This document shows, piece by piece, positions 53,368-64,000 of a stretch of DNA of 64,000 bases. Positions within the stretch are counted from its first letter, which is position 1. The number at the start of each line of letters is the position of its first letter. The notes under the pieces were generated by a model. The model saw only the letters and a program-made list of their open reading frames with translations. It was not told the origin of the DNA and did no database searches. The DNA is from Pardosa pseudoannulata (Eukaryota; Arthropoda; Arachnida; Araneae; Lycosidae): positions 114,934,197 through 114,998,196 of the forward strand of contig CM063502.1 of assembly GCA_032207245.1 (NCBI GenBank), read 5' to 3'. The position numbers and the translations under genes were made by a program.

Positions 53368-53935
53368 GTGTGTATGCGAATGTCGGAGTGAGAGTCACAT
53401 CTATAAGAAAATTTATTTAAAAAAAAGCGGAACGAAAATTTCTAGCAGTTGCTTATAATACATGTTTAAAAATGTTCCTATACAAAAGAACCACTTATTA
53501 GCTATATTATAAGTAAAAGAACAAACTATAAATTTTGTCGTTGTGTGTAGAAAAATAATTTTTTCTGGTTTTAATGTCAATCATTTGACGCTTCTTCTTC
53601 TCAATTTCATTTTTCTATTGTAAAAGGAGAAGCCACAATTTGTGTGGCTGTGTATAGATACAAAATTTATTATTAATTTTAATGCGAAATTTTTTATACT
53701 GTAATAATACTGTATATATTTTTTTATAATTTGGAGTAAAATTCAATTTTTTGAAAAGTAAGTAATCAACATGATTTTAAAACTGCTCTAATATGGATAT
53801 ATTTTATGTAACATATATTTCCCGATTTGCTTAGATTAGCTACAGCATTTATTTTATTAGTATGTGTAATAAGATAGTATGTGGCTATACCCCTGTCCTA
53901 TCAACATGGATTCCTAGAAGATTTGAAAGGTTGCC
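52521..53935. other. Upstream flank, no supported gene
   Basis: AT-rich with a TA tract at about 53314-53365. On the plus strand around 53010-53095 a frame reads GSLGVKPSREQEANIEASVE, vaguely like the helix-turn-helix linker of mariner-type transposases. It is too short to call. Confidence 0.35.
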
Positions 53936-53941
53936 CAATGT

Positions 53942-54202
53942 TTATAAGTTACTATTTTGTTTATGTGAGTCCTCAATATAATTCATTTTGGTTACAAGTT
54001 CTTTGGTGTTACACACGAGAAGTGGATTCTCTAACAATACGCGTGCCATACCGACTGTGAACAGTGTTTTGGCTCCTCTAAGAACTGTGCATCTTGTAAA
54101 GCACATCCAATACTTGTAAAGCAATTTGTAAGCAATATTCAACAAATAAGACACTGTTAACGAATAAAGAGCAACAACGTCACCTCTCGGTAGCCAACCC
54201 AA
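53942..54202 (-). CDS. Candidate exon: hydrophobic open frame of unknown family
   Basis: An open frame of 86 codons, with GC content and codon variety above the local background. It begins near GWLPRGDVVALYSLTVSYLL, has a cysteine-bearing segment (MCFTRCTVLRGAKTLFTVGM) and goes on RVLLENPLLVC, so one or two membrane-crossing stretches are possible. A donor-like AATA|GTAACT lies near its end. The upstream side lacks a clear pyrimidine tract before AG, so the start is uncertain. It is about 2.3 kb upstream of the first readable channel exon but has no channel motif. I do not recognise the family; it could also be a repeat fragment. Confidence 0.3.
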   Translation of the reverse strand: MGWLPRGDVVALYSLTVSYLLNIAYKLLYKYWMCFTRCTVLRGAKTLFTVGMARVLLENPLLVCNTKELVTKMNYIEDSHKQNSNL

Positions 54203-54419
54203 TTAATTTAGCATTTTCAAACCTTTGCCCCAAAACCTCAATTTAATTTCCATCTTTATGGTGAAATCTGCCTCTTTTCACTTTTATTCGTTGTTGAATA
54301 ATTCAGTTTTAAAATTTGTGTTGATTTTCAAGATGTCATGATCAACCAGTTATATAAATGCATGTAGTATTAGTATATACACTTTAATTTTTTTAAAAAT
54401 TCGCATAAATTTTAAGATA

Positions 54420-55215
54420 TGACAGGCTTTAAAATTGTGGTAATTTGTATGCAATTTAAACTTGTTTATAAAAGCTGTAAAATTATTCTAAATTTTATCA
54501 TGAGCAGTTTATATAGAGGGTTCCCATGGTCTTGCTGAAATGAGCCGATATTTTATATTTGGAACAACACTAAGGTAAAGACACTTTTGGAAGGAAATTA
54601 TGCAGTTGATATATATTGCATAAATATCATTCCACACAATTAATAAATGTTCACTGACGCCAAGTACATAACTAATTTGTTACGATTTCACATAACAAAT
54701 TATCAATAACAAAATTAAGAGCGAGATAGATTACAGCGTGTCTCTAGGCACACGCTACATTCCCTAAATCAACACTCTGATGAATCCGTCCTGGAATTCG
54801 TCGAAAGGTTGAAGTCAAAGTTTAACTGTTTTCAGTAATGCCACACACTTAAAGCTTAATATTGGTACAGACACTGTAAATCCATATGCCTATAAAAGCC
54901 ATAAAATCTCTCTAATTTTACCATGAGCTGCTCATGCATAGAGTTTCCACAGTCATGGTGAAACCTTAAAATACCAACAGTTGATGATTGTTCAAAATTC
55001 ATAATTTGAAATTTCATGAAATTGCTTAAATTTTCATTCATGACGGGCTTTAAAGAGGTGATAATCTACATACAATTTAAACTGGTGTCTATAAAGGCTG
55101 TAGAATCGCTTTAATTCTACTATAAGTAATTCATCGAAAGAGTTCCATGTTCATGATAATATGGACCAATGTTTTATACTTGAAACATTACTAAGGTAGA
55201 CACTTAACACCACCT
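54420..55215. repeat. Diverged direct repeats, about 620 bp apart, with a partial middle copy
   Basis: GACAGGCTTTAAAATTGTGG to CACTAAGGTAAAGACACTT (54420-54590) pairs with GACGGGCTTTAAAGAGGTGA to TACTAAGGTAGACACTT (55040-55207). A partial copy lies at 54885-54970 (TACCATGAGCTGCTCATGCA, AGAGTTTCCACAGTCATGGT). Identity is roughly 75 percent. The 61-codon minus-strand frame at 54856-55041 is a by-product. Confidence 0.65.
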
Positions 55216-55564
55216 GGATGAAGACGAGGTAATTTATGCTTACAAAAACCACATCATAATTCCTATAAAATTTACTATGTTTAATTTTAAAAATTAAAAT
55301 GCAATTTTGTGCTCTGTGTTTCAGCCATACGTCCTGTACTTTACAAAGAAATGCAGAGTTAGATTTTACTTAAGTAATGTACATAATCTTTATATAAGGA
55401 ATATTATTTAATAAATAAAACAAGTTAACGCATGCTAATAAAAATAATGTGATTTTACTAAAAGATATTTATTTTAGTGAGATGTATCTTTTTTCTTTTC
55501 CACAAAATAGACGTACGCCCACAGAAGGATACATATATCATCAAACTATCAAAAAGCCTAAAAA

Positions 55565-56150
55565 CACAATGTGTACGGGTGCATTACGCAGCGTAATTGT
55601 ACCGGGAGCGGGCGGTTTGCACGTAAATTTAGTTATTCAGTTAAATCTCAATAGATCGAAATTTATTTGATCTTTTAACCAACTTTTCGTATTTTATATT
55701 GATATATATATATATATATATATAAACAAATATATAAATAGAAATTTATAAATAACAACCATAAGATTTTTGTAAACTAAAAATATATTTTTTAGTGGAT
55801 AAATTTATAATAGTATCGTAAATATGAAAAATCAAATAGAAATAGAAGTATATAGTTTTAATTTTTTTCCCGTTTTGTGGTTAAGCATCTACTGATGTAA
55901 AAACTATTTTTTTATCTGTCTAAATTTTTACAGAATCTATGTAGTAGGCAGGAACATTCCGCTTCGTTTTCCTGCATATACCGTTATTTTTGTACCCACA
56001 AACAAACAATTTTGTTACACTAACATGTACTAGTACGTAACCCACGCTCAAGTTTCAAACGTACTAGTAAGTGGCCCGCGTTCAAGTATCCATCGTCAGA
56101 AAGTATGTATCCCGCTACGTATCATTAGTACGTATCCCGCATGGAATGTG
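55565..56150. mobile_element. TTAA MITE family A, inverted copy, 586 bp
   Basis: The termini CACAATGTGTACGGG and CCCGCATGGAATGTG pair as inverted repeats. The flanks AAAA and ATAA look like decayed TTAA. The order is the reverse of 12694-13340: GTACCGGGAGCGGGCG block, TTCAGTTAAATCTC, a short TA tract (about 55704-55723), the TAAAAACTATTTTTTTATCT block, then GTACTAGTACG palindromes. It aligns with the copy at 12694-13340 along its whole length. Confidence 0.78.
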
Positions 56151-57590
56151 ATAACATAGCTTGAAAAATTGAAATTATATTTTGAAATGTGTTAACTACT
56201 ACAACACAAATATTATTAGTTAGTTAACTAGAATAGAATTATAATTTATATTATCCTTTCTGTCTCCATTAAAAATATTACCAATCTATTCGCATCAGTT
56301 TTATATTTCAAGTCCTGGTTCTTAATGAAAAAGAATGCACCAAAAAAGATATACACCGTAATTCAGAGCAATATTTCACTAGAACTTCCACTATTGAGAG
56401 AATGTGTAACAGGCCGTCGTCTGAGAGTGATAGTAGTCTGAGCTATTCATTTCCTTGCAACAGAGGAATGGCATCTCATTAACACGATCTGCAGTCGGAG
56501 AACCAAATAGCTGGTTTGGGATTACATTAGATAGATTCGAAGTGTTTTATTTCATTCATATTTTTAGAGTATTCAGGTTAAGCATACAATATTTGTTCCC
56601 TGAAGAAATAATTTAGAATACAGTCGAATTAGATTAATGTATGTTAACAGAATCACAGGTAGCATTTGTAAATTTTATGTATTTAAATTCTCTAAATTGT
56701 TATTTTTGCTGATTTTAAGTCAGGTAATTTAATTTTGCAACATAAAACTAAACTACAATTATGCAGACCCATTTAACATGTTATTGCAGTTTAAACAATA
56801 AAGAGGGAAGTTGAACAATAACTCTCTTTTTTAGTACTACCAAAAAAAATATTTAGAATAATGCCGAGATTAAACAGCTTCCTTTACCAGCTATTGCAGG
56901 TAATATTTGTAAATTTTAGAGATCAAGATTCTCTAAATTGTTAATTTTTACTATTTTTAGTTGGGTAATTTCGTTTTGTATCATTAGAAGAAAACTGAAC
57001 TCATACTGAATGGTTTTATATTTTACAATAATTTAAAGACTGCAAACAAATTTACTTTTTATTTGTACCCCGAAGCATACGTTAATCACATTAAAATCAA
57101 GCCAAGTTAAGTTATTGTATGTCCCCAGGTAGTATGAAAAACATTTGTCAATTTTATAGAAGAATATCATCTAAACTGTCCGATTCATCAGATTGTTAGT
57201 TAGAAAGCTTAATTCTATACCATTATGCTTAAGCCGAATTTATACAGATTAATGTAGTAAATTATTGAAAATTAAAAAAAATTGTCGATCTCATTTATTT
57301 TGAGAAAAAATATAAGTTAAAACTATAAACATTTTCTATTATAAGATTCTCTTGTATCTCAGAGTATTTTCAATGAGTGCTGAAATAGTTACATATATGC
57401 TTTGAAACTAACTAAAATACCTATTAATATATGAGAGAATAATTTTCCGAGAAGAAATATGTTTATGTTTTAATACAATATTCAGAGAATACAATAATTT
57501 AAAATTCATATTATGTATAATTGATTAAAACTTTCAACACATTTTTCTTATTCTAGAATTTTTCAAATACGTTCAGCAACCATCTCCATC
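56151..57590. other. Upstream flank, no supported gene
   Basis: AT-rich. A paired motif occurs at about 56660 and 56905 (GGTA..ATTTGTAAATTTTA then TCTCTAAATTGTTA), suggesting a weak 240-bp duplication. A minus-strand frame at about 56530-56395 (NVIPNQLFGSPTADRVNEMP) has no acceptor and was not accepted as an exon. Confidence 0.35.
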
Positions 57591-57591
57591 T

Positions 57592-57759
57592 ATAATTCTT
57601 GTATCATTCCTAAGTGAATGATTAATGAGGTGAAAGAATGTTTGACAAGCATTTTATCGATCATATCTGCTATACCAAGCATGCATCTAGGGAGAATATG
57701 GCCTTCATCTGATGCAAACGCATTCTTTAAAACAGTAGCGTAAGATAGAGCGAATTTTC
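57592..57759 (-). CDS. Candidate terminal exon of an unidentified gene
   Basis: After a good acceptor (GATATTTTCTTTCAG, ending at 57760) the minus strand is open for 55 codons in the frame that starts with GA completing an Arg codon. It reads KFALSYATVLKNAFASDEGH, then ILPRCMLGIADMIDKML, then VKHSFTSLIIHLGMIQEL and a stop. The phase (1) matches the donor of the candidate exon at 60067, and the joined frame stays open. Codon use and composition look coding for the first 42 residues and less so after VKHSF, so a splice donor within may have been missed. No family was recognised. It could be part of a gene separate from the channel. Confidence 0.42.
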
Positions 57760-60066
57760 CTGAAAGAAAATATCATAAGCATATGCTTTTTTAAAACTTA
57801 AAATCTTCTTTAAGAGGATCATGGACTTAAGGAATACCAATAAATATTAATGTTTTTTGATGTATTGATACTTAATGCTTTATACAACACCGCCTGCAGA
57901 AAACCGTATAATATAATTCGAGTTATTAAAAAGTAAAAAAATTGATGTGAAGATTATTAAAATAAATACAAGAAATTTTTAGAAATAGCTATTTCTCATA
58001 ATAATTATTTTCGTTTTTCAGGATTTTAAAAACTCTATGTGATTTAATTTTTCTTAGACTTGTAAAACATTTTTACCGTATACTCCTTATATATGTTAAA
58101 ATAAATTTGGATGTTAATTTTAAGTTCCGATTTCATTTAGAGCATTAAAAATCAATTTAGGATAAGAAAAGTTTGAATTCGTACTAGAAATTTCCTCATA
58201 CACACGTTTCTGATGAATTATGTATTTGCTGAGCCAAAGAAATAATTTCCAATTGAGTTAATATTTTTAGTCAGAATAAAGAAAATATAAAAGAAAAAAT
58301 AATTTAAATCAAAAGTAACATTTTAAAAATAACAAAAAATGAAATATTATAATTTTAAAAAAATCAGGTGATTCGTTTAGTTATATACTTCAATGCATAT
58401 GTGTCCAGAAATTACTAATTCTATGTTAATAACTTAATAAATACGCTCTGTAAAGTTCACCGATTCCATAAGCTCTCTAAATTAATTTAGAGTAATGCAG
58501 TGGCAATAACAGAACATAGAAATGAATAAAACTTTACATTGATTGTTAAAAAAACCTTGAAATAAACATAAGATATACTTTTATATTTCAATGCAGCATA
58601 AGTTTAAAAAAATATGCACCTAAAAGAAATCTGCAATTGAATTATTTTAGAAATATTATTAGAAAACATAGTAGGTTATTAAGGGTTAAAATCTGTAAAT
58701 TGAGTTGAAAATATTTTCAAATATATGCATACTAGTTAATATCTAAAATAATATACTATTATATATAAATATGATAAAAGTTCTACTAAAACTTCAATCT
58801 AAAATAATTTCACAATTGAAATATTGAAGAATTATTTTCAGAATGAGTAGTAAACAATAAAAAGATAAAAAAAAATCGTTATTTTGAGTAATGAAAAAAA
58901 TGTGAAGTGAAACACTCTCAGTTTATATGTGACATAAAACACTGTTCTATTTGAGTATAATAAAGTTTTACTAAAATTTCATTCTAAAAGGATTCCACAA
59001 TCGAACTATTGTAGAATTATTATTAGAATGGATAGTAAACTATTAAGATAAAATCTTCCGCTCTATGTATGGGATATATTTTTGAGGCATAATATCTCAT
59101 GGGTTTTTATGAAGGAAGGAACGTGAGAGAATATCTTGGGCATTTTTGTCTTTCACATTTTTACTAAAAATGTATGTGATGATAGGATATTTTTTAACAA
59201 GGTCGTTTTAGGATTGTAGTTTTATGGTTAGACAAAAGAAATTGTTTCCTAGAAACGTGGCCTATAATAATTTATTCTAGCATTGGATGTATTTAGTTCA
59301 ATTTGAAGCATTCATATAAATACATTACCTATTTTGATGCTTATTTCATTTATAAAATATATTAAGATGAAAATAAATTTCAAACAAAATATATTACTTT
59401 AAAACGATTAATGTGTTTGATAGCAATGCAATTACATATTATCCTATTACGAGATATGAAAATAAAAAGATATTAAAGTTGCTGGTATAAAGATATAAAG
59501 TAGCAGTACATGAGTATTATTTTTTTATTTTATCCTGGGAAAAATTTTGCTAGGTAATTTGTAATTTTGCAAATAGTATTTTACCTAAGGATACTAAATA
59601 TTTACCTAAAGTTACTAAGGATAAAACTATTTACAGTCAGTTTTAAATATCTTTTATATTCAAAAAATGATTTTGAAAAACTTAATTCGGCTTAGAAGCA
59701 TATATGTAGGTAATGAAAACTAACCAACACTTTGAATAGGAGTTTTGCAGGCATAATCAACAAATTTTGGAATTTTTTTTTCTGGAAATGATTTTACTCT
59801 TCATGAAAATTAACACAGGGGATTTGAAGTGTTGGGATTTGAATGTAGTTATAATATACATATAATATAAAGATATATTTTTATTCCCCTTGACTACGAC
59901 TGCATTGTTAAGATTTTAGAGAGTTGTATACAGCAAGAAAAATGACGATGCATTCTCTAATATAAACGCATAGATATTCACTGTAGAAAAGCACAGGCAC
60001 CCATGTTTGTCTTAAATAAAGAGAAAAGCAATAAAATCTAGGATTAAAAAATCATTGCAAATTTAC
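57760..60066. other. Putative intron or intergenic AT-rich sequence
   Basis: AT-rich with several faint direct repeats (for example TTCTACTAAAACTTCAATCT at about 58779 against TTTTACTAAAATTTCATTCT at about 58967). A lone ATTAAGGGTTAA lies at about 58678. No exon or element was identified. Confidence 0.35.
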
Positions 60067-60182
60067 TTCTTGAAGCTTGTGGTACTTGCGTAGTAAAAGG
60101 AAGTGCTTTGTGATTTAAGTGCTGCACGCTCCCATGTTTCATTTTGTCTTCTAAACATGCAGCTCTCACTGCTGTAGAAATT
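60067..60182 (-). CDS. Candidate internal exon of an unidentified gene
   Basis: A 116-nt stretch between a strong acceptor (TTTTTTTCTTTCTAG, ending at 60183) and a donor (AGAA|GTAAAT). In the open frame it reads ISTAVRAACLEDKMKHGSVQ, then HLNHKALPFTTQVPQASR, 38 codons with one leading and one trailing base. The trailing A plus GA at 57759 restores an Arg codon. No stop interrupts the joined frame. No domain was recognised. A chance open stretch with plausible splice sites remains possible. Confidence 0.42.
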
Positions 60183-60654
60183 CTAGAAAGAAAAAAATAA
60201 TTTGCACTAATTACTGATTGTTTGTACCAGGAACTTTATAGGTGCTTTAAATTATATTATTATTAAAAATAGAGAAATAACCTAGGGATGCAAATACATT
60301 TTTGAAAATTAATTATAAACTTTGTGTAGAATTAAAGTCCACATTACTTTTGCAAATGTTAGTAACAGAAAAAAACAGCACAATATTATAATCATTTTTA
60401 TACTTAAGTGGTTACAAATGTAAATATACATTACATACTACATATGTATTTTCAAACAAATCATTAAAGTAAAATACATATACCAATACAATACAGCAAA
60501 AAGACATTATGAAACAAGGATTAACATTAAAGTATTTGAAAGGTTATTTCTATTTCATATTTATGAAATCATCCTAGTCAAGTGTAAGGAAAATAGTTGG
60601 TAATGAAGTTTAAAGACATAGAAATAATAACACTGATGTTCTTAATTGAGGTTC

Positions 60655-60810
60655 TTTAGGTTTAGAGCGCAATAGTAATTTTTTTTCAATATGAGGTTTT
60701 ATTAAAAAGTAACTTGCTGCTAAAGCTAACTCCAAACGGTTACATATAGTTGTGGGATTCAAAGACATAGACTCAGTCATCGAAACGCAATGTCCTACCT
60801 ATTTATACAT
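60655..60810 (-). mobile_element. Degraded SINE
   Basis: AAAGCTAACTCCAAACGGTT and AGTTGTGGGATTCAAAGACATAGACTCAGTCATCG follow the order of the reference SINE at 11060 (AAAGCCAATTCCCAATGGCT, TTGTGGGATTCGAATCCACG), with about 70 percent identity. Confidence 0.5.
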
Positions 60811-60819
60811 TATGTGGCC

Positions 60820-61550
60820 TCTCAACCATCAAGGGAGTTAATTGTCAGTTTGGTCAACTCTAACTGTGGGAAAACTAAACTTTTGAGTAGCGATGAAAAC
60901 GCTTTTCTTCGTGGTGATTAAATGCAAAATTAAAGAAAATAAAGCTATGAGCTTTATAAAACAACTTTAGCCGTTTTGTATGCAGTGGATTAATTGAATG
61001 TTACCTTTGACATACAAAGCTAAGTTGTGGTTTTCATTTATTTCATGTGAAACTGTAGACTCTTCTTTCTTTACCTTATAGAGAGCTATTTTTGGCGGAC
61101 ACTGTGCAATATATTATTAGAGTACTCAGTGGCTTCATGCGTGCGTCAATTCTGGCTTATTTACTATATTCCAGACCACGTTCCCACTTTCTCAACAGCA
61201 CCAGTAACAAAGGTATCAATAAATCTATAAAACACAAATAAAGCACATTGGAAGCAGTTTTAAGTACAGCAGCGATTTCACATGTCGAAAGCCGTACTGG
61301 TAATTATTGCTTAGCAATATCTGGGACTGATAGACTCAGACATTATGACAAATAACAGAAACAACAATGTCTGAATCAAGTAAAAGTTTTATATTAAACA
61401 AAATTTCAAAATAAAGCTTTTACTTTGTCAACGACTGTTTGGTTCAATTAAACTGAACAAATTGAATAGTGTTAGTTGAACTCATCAAATTCTGTTTCAT
61501 TTGTATGTCAAGAATTTAAGAAATAGGTCAAGTTTGATTTGGAATGCTAT
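60820..61550. other. No supported gene
   Basis: A moderately GC-rich patch at 61085-61215 contains short open pieces on both strands with no consistent splice borders. Confidence 0.3.
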
Positions 61551-61559
61551 TGTCTGCTC

Positions 61560-61695
61560 TTAACTACACGAGGGTTCTTGAGACAGGAAATTCTTAAAGC
61601 TCTATTTCTTTAAGCTGATTCCAAAGTGCTACAACCATTCATATCAGCATCGGGATTCAAGCCCATAGAATCTAGTACCAAAAGGAAGAGTGTTA
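61560..61695 (-). mobile_element. Degraded SINE
   Basis: ACACGAGGGTTCTTGAGACA, AAGCTGATTCCAAAGTGCTA and ATCGGGATTCAAGCCCATAG correspond in order to ACACGAGGGCTAATGGGATC, AAGCCAATTCCCAATGGCTA and GTGGGATTCGAATCCACG of the copy at 11060. Confidence 0.5.
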
Positions 61696-61699
61696 CTTG

Positions 61700-62540
61700 T
61701 TGAGTGAATAGGTTTAGGAAAAGATCTAGAAAATAAGTTTTTGATATTTTTGAGACATTTGACTGTAAGTTCAATTAACATGTATAAATCGAATGGTGGG
61801 CAGAAATTAAATAAGGAACTTAATGATTTCTCATAATTTTACTGTCATTCATTTCAGTTCAGTATAGATTTTAGAATAATTAGCAAACCTTTATTATGGA
61901 AGGGTTTAGTTCTTATGTTAAGATTTAGCTCTTAGAAAAGTGATAACTCTTAGTATTTTCGGATGTAGGAATACGTTTTTGTTTCACCCACATTATAAGA
62001 CTACCACATTTAAAATGTATGCCTCAGTGGAAAACGGACCTAGCGTAAATTTTGAAGTGAAACTCAAAAGCGTTTAGATTCTTGAGCGGTTTATTTTACC
62101 CAACGGAGAATTATTTGAATTTTTTTATCATACAGTGGAAATAAAATCCTTCACACCAAATATGAGTGGCATTCAGGAAAGGAAAGAGAATTGCGATTCG
62201 GAAGCCGAAATGGAATTTTTTCAACAAAGATACTATATTCCACGTTAAAGTCTCGGGAGTGGAATGTACTCTCTTTCTCGGGTTTGGAAAACTCTTGATA
62301 TAGAAACTGTATTAAAATGAGTGTTTCAATTCGAAATGTCATGAAAAGCAAGTTGAGGTGTGCGTTATAATTTATTCTTTCCAATTCAAATAGACCACAC
62401 CAGATATTTAACAAAATAAATAAAAACAAATTACGGGCATAGTTTCAATGAGACATTCTTGAAACATTTATTTCAAAGAAGGCTTGTTTATAGGTCTAAA
62501 GAAGATTAACAAAGAAAGTGAGTCTGTTGAATGATGATGA
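61700..62540. other. No supported gene
   Basis: Contains a minus-strand open frame of 92 codons (62429-62151) without recognisable motifs or good splice sites. It may be the decayed N-terminal part of the mariner copy that follows. Confidence 0.3.
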
Positions 62541-62544
62541 ATGT

Positions 62545-62792
62545 CTCCACACCCCAGAGTAACTCTTGGACTCATTTAGCTGATAAATATTCAGCTAGCG
62601 CATTGAATAACCTGATCTGGCACCTTCAAATTGTCTTCATTTTACCTATCTAATATATGGAATTTATATATGGAAAGTTTTTGATCAACTACAAGGCCCA
62701 AAATATGCCAAAAATTTGCGGGAGACTTTTTTGACAAGTTTAACGAAACTCATCTGTCGGTTCAGAGGTGTATTGATAAGGAAGGCTACTAG
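62545..62792 (+). pseudogene. Mariner transposase C-terminal remnant
   Basis: In one plus-strand frame PDLAPSNCLHFTYL (from 62611) matches the mariner catalytic block SPDLAPSDyHLF with the catalytic Asp replaced by Asn. About 40 codons on, DFFDKFNETHLSVQRCIDKE plus GYY and a stop (62790-62792) match the family's C terminus (W.kCid..G.Y). Text before it (CTCCACACCCCAGAGTAACT) fits the decayed DNARPH block. Stops separate the pieces, so it is inactive. Confidence 0.62.
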
Positions 62793-62799
62793 GTCTAAC

Positions 62800-64000
62800 A
62801 TTTGAGTTTGATGTACGTCTATGAATATGTAATATTTTCAAAAATATATAACTTTTTCGATTTTTAAATCATTTTTCTTACATTCCAGAAATGCCTCATA
62901 CATAATTAATTTAGCAATCACGGGGATAATATCCATAGGATGTATGTCTAACACCTAAAAAAGCTCTAGTAAATTGAAATGAATGTTATACAAATTATTT
63001 CAGAATTGCATTTATATTCTATGGATTCTTACAGTTGCTTAATGCTAAAAATATGAAATAGCTAAGTGTTATCAAAAGAAGGTATTTTAAGGTACTTAAA
63101 ATAATTTTAGATTATTCTGTTTCTTTTACAAGAAGAAACAAAATTTAGGTAATGTAATCGGAATATTTTTAGAATTATTTGTATTATATGAATAAAAGAG
63201 AGAAAATAACCAAAAAATTACTTTTGTTACTGGTAAATACTTTCACAAAAATAGTAGAAAATCCCTTTTATATTTTATGGATTCTTAATGCGTCTTAAAA
63301 ACGAAAAATTATAGAATGAACCTTTGAAGATAAATAACAGCAATAATTTAAGTTGTTTTTAAATGAATTATTTTTTATTACTAGAGAGAATAAATTTTAA
63401 ATTATGAACTGGGTAGACTATTTTAATAATTTTTATACAATAGCATTTTTAATGCTATTGTGTAAAAGGAAATTAACAAGTACTTCATTTAACAATTTCT
63501 AATGTTTTTTGGTAAAATTATTTCGAAGTACATGATCTATGAATTATTACTGCTTCTAATAAGCAAGAATTAAAAATCCTTTTTTAAAAATTTATTTTTT
63601 TAATTTTTTTTTTGGGGGGGGGGTTGTAGAGGATTTAGAGTTACAGCAATTTATTTCAGTATCTTCTTATTAAAATATAAAAGACAATGTAAGAAATATA
63701 ATCAGTACATTACTTTCGTAATCCTTATAATCATAATTCTTATAGCATTAAATAAGAAAAATTTGATTATCATCTTGTAATTACTTTACAAACATATTCT
63801 AAAATTACTTATATTTTTTTTATGGAATCTTAATGCTTTTCAAAAACAAAAACCTGAAGCATTAATTTTTCAAGTACTACAATTATTAAAATCGTTCTTT
63901 CAATAATTTTTTTTTCTCATTACAATAGAGAAAGCAATTGAAGTGATAAATTGTATAGACTATTTTCATAATCCTTATAGTATAGAATTTAAAAAAGAAA
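62800..64000. other. No supported gene
   Basis: AT-rich sequence with poly-T and poly-G runs near 63590-63625. Two blocks echo each other loosely (GATTCTTACAGTTGCTTAATGC at 63024, GATTCTTAATGCGTC at 63280 and TGGAATCTTAATGCTTTTC at 63822), suggesting an old repeat of about 270-550 bp spacing. Confidence 0.35.

Noticed and set aside
56395..56530. Minus-strand frame starting NVIPNQLFGSPTADRVNEMP
   Set aside because: It is protein-like in composition but has no AG acceptor or pyrimidine tract at its start and no recognised family. It could be a transposon fragment.
61085..61245. Minus-strand frame FIDTFVTGAVEKVGTWSG, considered as an exon upstream of 60182
   Set aside because: Joining its best donor to the acceptor at 60182 creates a stop codon, and the frame closes at once otherwise.
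51600..64000. Search for the N-terminal and signal-peptide exon(s) of the channel
   Set aside because: No phase-1 exon with the expected YD..RP-type motif was found. It may be outside the window, very short or too diverged.

Overview
This is an AT-rich nuclear DNA window from an animal. It is dominated by (TA)n microsatellites, tandem duplications and small DNA transposons. The split protein-coding exons, decayed mariner/IS630-type transposases, tRNA-derived SINEs and TTAA-flanked MITEs suggest an arthropod, plausibly a chelicerate such as a spider. The organism is inferred from these features and is not proven.

The main gene is a Cys-loop ligand-gated ion channel on the minus strand, spread over at least 45.5 kb (about 51594 down to 6095). 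Seven exons can be read directly: 51594-51527, 49083-48791, 44966-44884, 25582-25451, 21817-21588, 13921-13790 and 6331-6095. Every junction has GT/AG borders and matching phases (0, 2, 1, 1, 0, 0). Together they give about 390 residues, from the first extracellular beta strands through the Cys-loop, M1, M2, M3, the intracellular loop and M4 to a natural stop. The 68-nt and 83-nt exons have the lengths typical of GABA-A/glycine-type receptor genes. The signal peptide and first N-terminal exon(s) were not found.

Two exons of this gene have been partly copied inside their own introns. The 3' 79 nt of the loop-C exon, with its splice donor, is repeated three more times in a 529-bp tandem array (23420-25529). 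The M3 exon has a decayed twin 188 bp upstream in transcription (about 14045-14107).

The rest of the window is intron and flank holding mobile DNA. There are three TTAA-target (piggyBac-like) MITE families, one of which carries an internal (TA)n tract and interrupts a SINE at 12690. There is also a 288-bp Harbinger-like MITE whose empty site is preserved in a neighbouring duplicate, an IS630-type deletion derivative (47629-48347), and mariner transposase remnants (about 1386, 17999 and 62545). Tandem repeats of 110-725 bp units lie at 10.2-11.05, 37.2-38.4, 40-41 and 41.8-43.2 kb.

Upstream of the channel exons, two phase-compatible candidate exons on the minus strand (60182-60067 and 57759-57592) and an isolated hydrophobic open frame (54202-53942) may belong to another gene or genes. 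I could not assign them to a family.
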